The notes beneath the pieces are model-generated. The model searched no databases. It was not told the DNA's origin and saw nothing but the letters and a program-made list of their open reading frames with translations. Positions 1-7,418 of a stretch of 64,000 nucleotides of DNA are shown piece after piece (the stretch's first letter is position 1; every line of letters begins with the position of its first letter). The position numbers were made by a program, and so were the translations under genes. This DNA is from CAYLNL01 sp964385175 (GTDB lineage Bacteria > Bacteroidota > Bacteroidia > Flavobacteriales > Flavobacteriaceae): positions 201,315 through 265,314 of the forward strand of contig CAYLNL010000003.1 in assembly GCA_964385175.1 (NCBI GenBank). Reading direction: 5' to 3'.

Positions 1-1554
1 GTGCCATGCCTTTCCATATTCACCCCCTCCTCTAATATTGGGCACCGCATAAATGCCTCCCTGTTCCAGCCACACTGCATTCACTGTACTGAAAGAGGGG
101 GTTATGCTAATATTGAACCCTCCATAACCATAGAGTAGCGTGGGGTTTTTACCATTTCGCTTTATTCCTTTTTTATAGGTGATAATCATAGGAATGCGGG
201 TTCCGTCTTTAGACGTATAAAATACCTGCTCAGATTGGTAATCATCGCTTTTAAAATCGATAGCCGGGCTCCAGTATAAACCAGATATTCCTTTGTCGGC
301 ATCATAGCGGTAAATGTTACCGGGAGTATTGTAATTGGTAAATGAATAGTACAGTTCTTTTTCATCTCGTTCTCCGCTCAACCCGCCTACACTTCCTACC
401 CCGGGAAGCGCCACATCTCGTATAAAAGCGCCTTTATAATCATACTGTTTCACCTGGGAAATGGCATCTACCATATACTCAGCAAAAAAATACCCGCCGC
501 CGGTAGAAAGGGTAAGAGCATGTTTGGTTTCTGGGATTACATCTACCCAGTTTTTAGGAGCGGGGTCAGAGGCATCTACTTTTACAAGCCTCCAGTTGGG
601 AGCATTGAGGTTGGTGAAGATATATAAGAGACTCCCATCATTTTCAACCACGCGGCTGTCGCTTGCATAATCTTCGGTAATAGGAATAAGTTTTGAACGG
701 GCATCTGTTAAATCTTTTATAAAGAGTTTGTTACCCGAAGTAGAAGTAGCCGCCGTTATAACTAAGTAGCGGTTATCTTCTGTAACGCCACCCCCAATAT
801 AGCGATGTTTTTCCTGCGTAAGCGCTCCAAAAATAATTTTATCTTCTTTCTGGGGTGTGCCTACCTTATGATAATACAAAATATGCTGGTCTGTCATAGC
901 AGAAAGCTCACTTCCCTTGGGTTTGGTATATGTGGAATAATAAAACCCCTCGTTTCCTTTCCAGGAGATTTGCGTGAATTTTATATCTGTTAAAGTATCT
1001 TCTATAATTTGAAACGGATGTGTTTGAGCGACTATTATTTTTTGCCAGTCGCTACCCCCTTCAGAAATGGAATAGGCGGCAAGCGAGCCATCTTTTGTAA
1101 AGCTCAGGGACGCTAACGAAGTGGTGCCGTCTTTTGAAAACGTATTAGGATCTAAAAAAATTTCTTCTTTTCCATCTTCTTTCTTACGGTATAAGACGAA
1201 TTGGTTTTGCAGTCCATTATTTTTATAAAAATAAATGTCTTTTCCTTTTCTGAAAGGGGCGGTTATTTTCTCATAATTCCAGATTTTTTCCAGCCGCTGT
1301 TTTAGCTCGTTCCGAAAAGGAATTTTCTCGAGGTAGCCAAAGGTAACTTCATTCTGAGCCTTCACCCAGGCAGCGGTTTCTGCACTCCTGTCATCCTCCA
1401 GCCAACGATACGGGTCGGGTATGCTGTCTTCAAAATACACATCGGTAACGGTTCCTTTCTCGGTAGCCGGGTACTTCACGGTTTGAACATTTTTGTCTTT
1501 TTTACAAGCCGCCATCATTAAAATACATATAATAAAAATTCCTGGTTTTTTCAT
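1..1554 (-). CDS. Prolyl oligopeptidase family (S9A) lipoprotein, C-terminus cut by window edge
   Basis: The frame runs from an ATG at 1554 to the window edge without a stop, giving about 518 residues. It begins with a lipoprotein signal (hydrophobic segment ending MMAAC-KKD), so it is probably anchored in the periplasm or outer membrane. The next part reads YPATEKGTVTDVYF then DPYRWLEDD, the classic start of S9A prolyl oligopeptidases, followed by the beta-propeller. The last visible part contains YGYGGFNIS and NIRGGGEYGKAWH, which lie just upstream of the catalytic serine in this family. The catalytic Ser, Asp and His would therefore be outside the window. Family role: cleavage of short peptides after proline. 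No operon partner is visible; the next gene is on the same strand 100 bases upstream of its start. Confidence 0.93.
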   Translation of the reverse strand, partial: MKKPGIFIICILMMAACKKDKNVQTVKYPATEKGTVTDVYFEDSIPDPYRWLEDDRSAETAAWVKAQNEVTFGYLEKIPFRNELKQRLEKIWNYEKITAPFRKGKDIYFYKNNGLQNQFVLYRKKEDGKEEIFLDPNTFSKDGTTSLASLSFTKDGSLAAYSISEGGSDWQKIIVAQTHPFQIIEDTLTDIKFTQISWKGNEGFYYSTYTKPKGSELSAMTDQHILYYHKVGTPQKEDKIIFGALTQEKHRYIGGGVTEDNRYLVITAATSTSGNKLFIKDLTDARSKLIPITEDYASDSRVVENDGSLLYIFTNLNAPNWRLVKVDASDPAPKNWVDVIPETKHALTLSTGGGYFFAEYMVDAISQVKQYDYKGAFIRDVALPGVGSVGGLSGERDEKELYYSFTNYNTPGNIYRYDADKGISGLYWSPAIDFKSDDYQSEQVFYTSKDGTRIPMIITYKKGIKRNGKNPTLLYGYGGFNISITPSFSTVNAVWLEQGGIYAVPNIRGGGEYGKAWH

Positions 1555-1654
1555 ATCTTATTACTATTAAACACTTCAAAAATACAAAAACTTTTATACG
1601 GCTATACAGTTTTATGATTTTATGAGCAAAGTAATTCGTTTATATAGAAAACTC

Positions 1655-4408
1655 TTATTCACTACCCTTCTGTACGCCGGCTTCTTTTTGCATAAATGGA
1701 ATTGCGGGGTTAAAAATCTCATATAAAAGATTTGTAAGCGCCTGCTCATACCACTCTAAAACAGAAGCATCTATTTGAGTATTTTTTAGAGCCGTTCTGC
1801 CCGGCTTGTCTTTTAGGCAGAAGTTCATAAAGCCCTGTCCCATGTTTTTGAAAGATATAATGCTTGCCTCCATAGGTTTTTGCAGGCTATATGTTTTTTC
1901 ATATAGCCAGCTATAGGTAAGGAGTTGAAAAGCCTTATGATAGGGGTAGCTTGCCAGGTTAACGCCGATAGTTACCTGCAATTCCCGTTGCAGCGCTTTG
2001 CCGGTTTTATAATCTAACAAATGTAGCATCCCATTCACTTCTTCCAGGCGGTCTATGGTACCGGTGAGTCTCACTGTTTGAGACAGTTCCGGGAGTATAA
2101 AGGAGGCAGCTACCGGTTGCTCGATAAGGAGAATTTTTACGGCTGTTTTTTTTTGAAGACGCTGTTTCTCCATTTCTAAAAACCGTTCTATATATCGGCC
2201 GGCAATGGCAATAGCAATTCGGTTTTTCCCATTTTCAGCAGGATTTTCGCCATAAAATTGTTTAAATTTATCTAAAATAAGCTCTTCTACCCGTTTTTCC
2301 ATCTCTAATAGGGTATTCATTTCCAGGAAAGAACCTTCCAGGGGTTTATAGAGAGTTTCTAAGGTGTAGTGAATAATGATACCCAGTGTGCGGGCACTCA
2401 CACTCTCTTCCGTATCTTCGGGAGGCGTAACGGCAAGAAGCGTGCGGTGATAAAAATCTAAGGGGTTGCGAAGGTAGGCAATGAGGGCAGTAGGCGATAT
2501 GCCTTTTTCCATAACCATGGCAAGGTCATTTAATAAGCGGGGTGTTTTGGGAACACTTATCGGTTGTACAGAAATAGGCAATACGGGCGGGCTGGCTATG
2601 GTTTCAGAAATGATATGGCGGGTTTGCGGGAACATGCTGAGTTGGAGCAGAAACCTACTTTTTTCGCCACCGCCCATCATATCCATTTCCAGGTCATACA
2701 GTAAAATCACGGTTTTAGCTCGCTGCAATAGCCGGTAGAAATGATAGCTATATGCGGCATCGCGCTCTACGTGTGTAGGTAACCCAAAGGCGCGCCTGAG
2801 CTCGTAGGGAATAAGGGAAGACTCTTTTTTCCCGGGTGGAAGCAATCCTTCATTCACAGAGGTAATAATAACTCGTTCAAAATCCAGGCAGCGACTTTCC
2901 CATAAACCCATGATAGAGAGTCCATTAAACCCACTTTTGAAATGAATTGTTTCGCTTTTTAGCAGTTGCCGGTAAAGTATTGCAAGAGCGGGAATTTCTA
3001 TAGAGTGGGTTTGGGCAATGGCGGCTAACTGGTTGAAGAGGTATTGGAATTGGCTTATATATTCTGGGTAGAGGGGTTGATTTTTATATGTTTTTTGCAT
3101 TCGCTCTAAAATTATCAGAGCTTGTTCAAGGAGTTCCGACGAGCTTGTTGATATTGGCAGGAGTTGTTTTAGAAGGGGTTGAAGCGCTGCCGGAAATTCT
3201 CGCAGGAGTGTTTCAGGGGAATATGAAAATACATTTTTTTCATGTATTTTGCTATTAAAAAGTGCTATTTTAATCCCCCCCGATACAATCTGTTGTGTAA
3301 TGGGGTGATACAGAAGGGTTTGTAATTGACTGGGCTGCCAGCCATCTTGTACTTGTTCTGCCAACGTCCACCAGGCAGTGAAAAATGAGGCGAGCGGGGT
3401 TTGGTGAAGCGGAAGTTTGCTATAAATATTTACTGGCAGAGTTGATTCGGGAAGGGTATGGAGAAGGGGTAGCAGGAGGGTTTCGTCTCCCAAAATTATG
3501 GCGGTTTTTCCATTGTCTATTGGTTCTTCGCGAAGCAATTTTCCCACATAAGCAGCCTGGGGGTTTTGTTTGGGAACGCCTATAAGGCGTATATTTTTTT
3601 CTGCCCGAAAGTCTCCTGAAAAAGACCGGAAAGGGTGGGTTTTAAAATGCGCCCAGGTTTTGCGATAGTTGCGCAGGAAAAAGCCCGCTTCGTGGGTTTC
3701 GTCCTCTAAAAAACAATTATCTATATCCCAAAAAATTTCATTCCCCTCCTGTTCTAAGAACATTTGTATAAGGCGCTCCTCGGTACGGCTCAGGGCATTA
3801 AAGCCTATGAAAAAATGGCGGCGAGCGGGGTGTTTAGCCAAATAATCTTCTGCCTGCTCACAGGCTTGCTGGTATGCTAAACCAGGGTAGGCGCATTTTT
3901 TTTGCAGGAGCTGGGTGCGAAAGGCGTGATAATACTCACTCAATTGCTTCCAAAAATGGAGGTAGTTTTCCTGGGCGGTTGTTTTTTGAGAACCCAAGTC
4001 CCACTGCTCTACTTCTTTGAGGCGGGCAAGTTGGGAGAATAATTGGTTTCCATTGATGAATTGACGGTCTATTTCGTCAAAATCGCGAAGAGCGTCTGCC
4101 GCCCAGCGGGCGAATTGCTGGAATGAGAGGGTTTCTCCCTCAGTGGTTTGCATACGGGAGCAGAGCTCATAAAACTCCAGCAATAGTGCAGCAGGGTTAA
4201 GCAGCCTAAACCCTGACATGTTTACGGCAAAGCTTTCCATGTTATTTAGTTCAGGGAGATAGGTTGCCCTGGTTATTTGGCGAGAGAGTTCTTTTTGCAG
4301 AAATACGCCCGCCCGCCAGGTAGGCGTAATGAGCTGTACATCTTCAAAATTCTTTAATGAACGTGAGAGTTCTTCGGCTACAGAACCTAAAAAAGTGGGG
4401 GTGTTCAT
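1655..4408 (-). CDS. AddB/RecB-like PD-(D/E)XK nuclease protein
   Basis: A 917-residue soluble protein. The C-terminal part has the RecB-family nuclease signature: GIIIHYTLETLY, then LLDYKTGK with D799 and K801 as the D-x-K pair, then FQLLTYSWLY supplying the conserved Q and Y. The N-terminal 650 residues look like a decayed helicase of the AddB type; LITPTWRAGVFLQ stands where a helicase motif would be and I see no Walker A. Such proteins normally work with an AddA/UvrD-type helicase-nuclease in double-strand break repair. That partner is not in the window and may lie elsewhere. The gene is divergent from the VWA gene, with about 210 bases between the start codons. Confidence 0.8.
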   Translation of the reverse strand: MNTPTFLGSVAEELSRSLKNFEDVQLITPTWRAGVFLQKELSRQITRATYLPELNNMESFAVNMSGFRLLNPAALLLEFYELCSRMQTTEGETLSFQQFARWAADALRDFDEIDRQFINGNQLFSQLARLKEVEQWDLGSQKTTAQENYLHFWKQLSEYYHAFRTQLLQKKCAYPGLAYQQACEQAEDYLAKHPARRHFFIGFNALSRTEERLIQMFLEQEGNEIFWDIDNCFLEDETHEAGFFLRNYRKTWAHFKTHPFRSFSGDFRAEKNIRLIGVPKQNPQAAYVGKLLREEPIDNGKTAIILGDETLLLPLLHTLPESTLPVNIYSKLPLHQTPLASFFTAWWTLAEQVQDGWQPSQLQTLLYHPITQQIVSGGIKIALFNSKIHEKNVFSYSPETLLREFPAALQPLLKQLLPISTSSSELLEQALIILERMQKTYKNQPLYPEYISQFQYLFNQLAAIAQTHSIEIPALAILYRQLLKSETIHFKSGFNGLSIMGLWESRCLDFERVIITSVNEGLLPPGKKESSLIPYELRRAFGLPTHVERDAAYSYHFYRLLQRAKTVILLYDLEMDMMGGGEKSRFLLQLSMFPQTRHIISETIASPPVLPISVQPISVPKTPRLLNDLAMVMEKGISPTALIAYLRNPLDFYHRTLLAVTPPEDTEESVSARTLGIIIHYTLETLYKPLEGSFLEMNTLLEMEKRVEELILDKFKQFYGENPAENGKNRIAIAIAGRYIERFLEMEKQRLQKKTAVKILLIEQPVAASFILPELSQTVRLTGTIDRLEEVNGMLHLLDYKTGKALQRELQVTIGVNLASYPYHKAFQLLTYSWLYEKTYSLQKPMEASIISFKNMGQGFMNFCLKDKPGRTALKNTQIDASVLEWYEQALTNLLYEIFNPAIPFMQKEAGVQKGSE

Positions 4409-4621
4409 ATTCCCCGTAAAGATAACGAAACAGGGGAAATAGGGGGCGGTTATTAGGCTAACATGGGCTAATTTAACTAAGAATTATCGCGGTTCTATTT
4501 ATCTCACCGTTCCGCTTCCCTCATTCTCAGTATCGTTTGGCTAAGTGAGGGGGTAGTTTTCCTCATTGGTGTTTTTATCGGGGGGCGGGCTGTTTTATTT
4601 TTATAAAAAAAATAACGTACC

Positions 4622-5782
4622 ATGAAAACACAACATGCACTATTGGTTTGGGTAATGGCGCTCTTCATGTCCATTCCCTTTGGGTTTGAAAAATCGCTGG
4701 CAGCAACCAAAATATCAGCGGTAGCGGGCATACCGGGAAAAAAGTATATTAAGGTGGCGCTTTTGTTAGATACAAGTAATAGTATGGATGGGCTTATTAA
4801 CCAGGCGAAGGCATATTTATGGGATGTGGTGAATGAGTTGTCATACGCTCGTTGTGGTGGTAAGGCGCCCAATTTGCTCATCGCTTTGTATGAGTATGGA
4901 AATGATGGGCTATCGGAACGGGAGGGATATATGCGGCAGGTTACGGGCTTTACAGAAGATTTGGACGAGTTGTCTGAAAAATTATTTTCGCTTACTACTA
5001 ACGGGGGTTCAGAGTTTTGCGGCGCGGTTATTCAAACATCTTTGCGGGAGTTAGATTGGGGGAGGGATGCAGATGATTTGAAGCTTATTTTTATCGCCGG
5101 GAATGAGCCTTTTACGCAAGGGAGGGTTTCTTATAGCGATGCGGCAAGAGATGCGGTGGAAAAAGGGGTGGTGGTAAATACCATTCACTGCGGAGATTAT
5201 GAAACGGGGGTCCGGGGTATGTGGGCAGATGGGGCTAAACAAGCGCATGGAACGTATATGGCTATTAACCATAACGAGGAAATTGTGCAGGTAAAAACGC
5301 CTTATGATGCTGCTATTCTTCAACTAAACATTCAGCTCAACGGCACTTACATTCCGTATGGGACGCGGGGAGCGCATAAAGCAGAAATGCAGGCGGAACA
5401 GGATGCTAATGCGGCTTCTGTGAACGCAGAAATAGCGCTGAAAAGAGCGGTGAGCAAGAGCTCGGGCATGTATCAAAACTCAGGTTGGGACCTGGTAGAT
5501 GCGGCGAAAGATAAAGGGTTTGAGTATGAAAAACTTAAAAAGGAGGAGCTTCCTAAAGAATTGAAGGGTAAATCTGCTGCTGAACTAAGGACATATATAG
5601 TTGAAAAAACAAAGGAGCGGGAGGCGATACAGACTAAAATCCGCGAATTGAACGAAAAGCGCGATGTTTATATAGCGAAAGAACAGAAACAGAGCGCTGC
5701 TTCTAATAGTCTTGATAAGGCGATGGTGAAGGCTATTAAGGACCAGGCCAAAGCGAAAAATTATACGTGGAGTAAAGAGTAA
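4622..5782 (+). CDS. Exported von Willebrand factor A domain protein
   Basis: 386 residues. A signal peptide covers about residues 1-28 (ends LAATK), so the mature protein is exported. The VWA domain follows, with the MIDAS start D50-T-S-N-S54 (LLLDTSNSMDG) and a threonine-containing loop around TTNGGSEFCG. The C-terminal third (after about residue 260) is charged and likely coiled coil. VWA domains bind metal and protein ligands. The partner is unknown and there is no obvious operon neighbour. The ATG at 4622 places the signal peptide exactly at the N-terminus. Confidence 0.8.
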   Translation: MKTQHALLVWVMALFMSIPFGFEKSLAATKISAVAGIPGKKYIKVALLLDTSNSMDGLINQAKAYLWDVVNELSYARCGGKAPNLLIALYEYGNDGLSEREGYMRQVTGFTEDLDELSEKLFSLTTNGGSEFCGAVIQTSLRELDWGRDADDLKLIFIAGNEPFTQGRVSYSDAARDAVEKGVVVNTIHCGDYETGVRGMWADGAKQAHGTYMAINHNEEIVQVKTPYDAAILQLNIQLNGTYIPYGTRGAHKAEMQAEQDANAASVNAEIALKRAVSKSSGMYQNSGWDLVDAAKDKGFEYEKLKKEELPKELKGKSAAELRTYIVEKTKEREAIQTKIRELNEKRDVYIAKEQKQSAASNSLDKAMVKAIKDQAKAKNYTWSKE

Positions 5783-5828
5783 GGCATATTTGGCGCCCTT
5801 CGGCGTGCGCCTCCCCGCTTGTGCTTAT

Positions 5829-5868
5829 TATGCACCTTTTACGAAATGGTTTTTCGCATGGGTGCATA
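5829..5868. repeat. Inverted repeat, possible terminator of the VWA gene
   Basis: TATGCACC at 5829-5836 pairs with GGTGCATA at 5861-5868, and an inner CGAAA/TTTCG pairing is also possible. It starts 47 bases after the VWA stop codon. There is no clear T-run, so a role in termination or mRNA 3'-end protection is a guess. Confidence 0.45.
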
Positions 5869-5964
5869 GGGGTACAGGCGCGGGTAAGAGACAATCAAAA
5901 TAGTTTTCCCTGGAGTTCTATTTTCAATGAATAGGTTTTTACCGTGATGAGAACTTTTGTTTTC

Positions 5965-5994
5965 ATTGTCATACTGAGCGTAGCGAAGTATCTT
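5965..5994. repeat. Left copy of inverted repeat flanking the GIY-YIG gene
   Basis: The core GTCATACTGAGCGTAGCGAA at 5968-5987 is matched, in inverted orientation and with few differences, by the copy at 6341-6370. The two copies enclose the small GIY-YIG gene. Short repeats of this kind are common between genes in Bacteroidota. Confidence 0.7.
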
Positions 5995-6014
5995 TACTAT
6001 ACTTCACTGTTTCT

Positions 6015-6326
6015 CTATTGAATTTGTTTATTCAGGAACTCCCACTGAGGATTAAATGCTGAAATTAAAGCCTCTTTCTTTTTTCTAATCCAACCTTTTA
6101 TCTGTTTCTCTCTTTCAATGGCATGTTCAATATATTGAAACCTTTCCCAATACAACAAATAATAGGCATTATACTTACCGGCAAAATGCTTTTTAGCTGT
6201 TTTAGCATCTTGTTCATGTTCATAAAGTCTTCTAACCAGGTCGTTGGTAATACCTGTGTATAATGTGGTTTTATTTATATTGGTTGTTATGTAAACAAAA
6301 TAGTTATGGGTTCCTATTGGCTTCAT
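6015..6326 (-). CDS. Small GIY-YIG (URI-type) nuclease-like protein
   Basis: 103 residues, essentially a single GIY-YIG domain. It has YFVYITTN then LYTGITNDLVRRLYEH, the first half of the motif with the conserved Tyr, Gly and Arg. A downstream Glu (IEHAIEREKQIKGW) is the metal-ligand candidate. This size and layout match the YhbQ/URI-type endonucleases widespread in Bacteroidota, whose true substrate is generally unknown. The gene sits between two inverted copies of a short repeat (5965-5994 and 6341-6370), which suggests it moves with, or is linked to, that repeat family. Confidence 0.85.
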   Translation of the reverse strand: MKPIGTHNYFVYITTNINKTTLYTGITNDLVRRLYEHEQDAKTAKKHFAGKYNAYYLLYWERFQYIEHAIEREKQIKGWIRKKKEALISAFNPQWEFLNKQIQ

Positions 6327-6340
6327 AGATGATTTATAAA

Positions 6341-6370
6341 AGATTCTTCGCTTCGCTCAGAATGACAGGC
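6341..6370. repeat. Right copy of inverted repeat flanking the GIY-YIG gene
   Basis: AGATTCTTCGCTTCGCTCAG at 6341-6360, continuing AATGAC, is the reverse complement of the left copy at 5965-5994 apart from a few substitutions. It lies between the GIY-YIG start and the stop of the next gene. Confidence 0.7.
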
Positions 6371-6373
6371 ATG

Positions 6374-7258
6374 TTAAATATGTTTCACTTCATAATCAAA
6401 TCCGGGAAGTTGTTCGATAGCTTCCGCTAAATGTTTACGGTGGCATTGGCAAATATTAGATTCAAAACAAGTTAATGCTATGCGTTTATGTTTTGTAAGC
6501 AAGTGTAAAATGTGTAGTTGCGAATTTGCTGTTTTGGGCAGGTTGTACTTGCAATACTGAGAGAAAAGTTTATCATAATCATCTTGTGTGTTCAATTCCT
6601 GTCTTTGTTCAGATTGTATGCCAACTTCGGGAATATGCAGATATTCAATATCTAAACTGGCACAATATTTTTTCAACTGGCTTTTGCTAAATCCGTATTT
6701 CATACTTAACGGATTATTCCGAACATCCACTAAAATCTTCACATCATTTTTCAAAAGGCGAACCAAGTATTCTTCTAAAGAAATTCCTTCGTAACCAATA
6801 GTAAAAAGCACTGTTTTATTGCTTTTCGGTTTCACTTTATTTACTTTCTCCAACTCCTCTTTTGTCAAAATACTTTCGGCAGCTTCACTCTTAATGGCGT
6901 AAAAAGGGTAGTTCAAATACGTATGTTTCATTAAAGCCATTGCACTCATCCTTCCGTAATTGGCTTTTATCTCTTGTAAAAGTTTAAGGTCAGTTGCTTT
7001 CAGTTGTTTCAGGTAATCAGTTTTGTCAATTTTCTCGAAACGCTTTTCATCTTCTTCCAATATTCCTTTACTCACCATCGCCATAATATCGGCATTAGCC
7101 GAATAAGAAAAACAGCCAAAGCGATAGGGGATAAAGTCGTATTCACTCTTTGCTTGTCTTTGAGTAAACAAGAAAAGCAACTTCTGTAAGCAGATTTTAT
7201 CTAATTGTCCATCAAATAGTTGCAATAGGGCGAGTAGTATTTTTCTCCGGTAAAACAC
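6374..7258 (-). CDS. DUF488 domain protein with N-terminal SocA/Panacea-like region
   Basis: 294 residues. The C-terminal half (from about residue 148) is a DUF488 domain: LFTIGYEGISLEEYLVRL, then LVDVRNNPLS and KYGFSKSQLKKYC, ending CFESNICQCHRKHLAEAI with the C-x-CHR signature. The N-terminal half has ICLQKLLFL and YDFIPYRFGCFS, which resembles the SocA/Panacea (DUF4065) fold used by antitoxin-like proteins; that assignment is tentative. DUF488 proteins have no firmly established activity. The gene lies between a repeat-bounded GIY-YIG gene and mutS, so it may be a late insertion next to a core gene. Confidence 0.75.
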   Translation of the reverse strand: MFYRRKILLALLQLFDGQLDKICLQKLLFLFTQRQAKSEYDFIPYRFGCFSYSANADIMAMVSKGILEEDEKRFEKIDKTDYLKQLKATDLKLLQEIKANYGRMSAMALMKHTYLNYPFYAIKSEAAESILTKEELEKVNKVKPKSNKTVLFTIGYEGISLEEYLVRLLKNDVKILVDVRNNPLSMKYGFSKSQLKKYCASLDIEYLHIPEVGIQSEQRQELNTQDDYDKLFSQYCKYNLPKTANSQLHILHLLTKHKRIALTCFESNICQCHRKHLAEAIEQLPGFDYEVKHI

Positions 7259-7418
7259 AATGCAAATGTATAATTTAATTAGGTGTAACTCGCCTTTAAC
7301 CCTGTTTTAAGAGGCTTATTGTTAAGGGGGCGGCTTTTATTTTGTAGCTGTTTTTTATGGGAAAAGCTTTTTTGAAGGGGTATTTTGAATTGGGGAAAGT
7401 GTAGGGGCAACAATATTC

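Noticed and set aside
4504..4881. 125-codon minus-strand frame overlapping the VWA gene start
   Set aside because: Shadow of the VWA signal peptide and MIDAS region; no features of its own.
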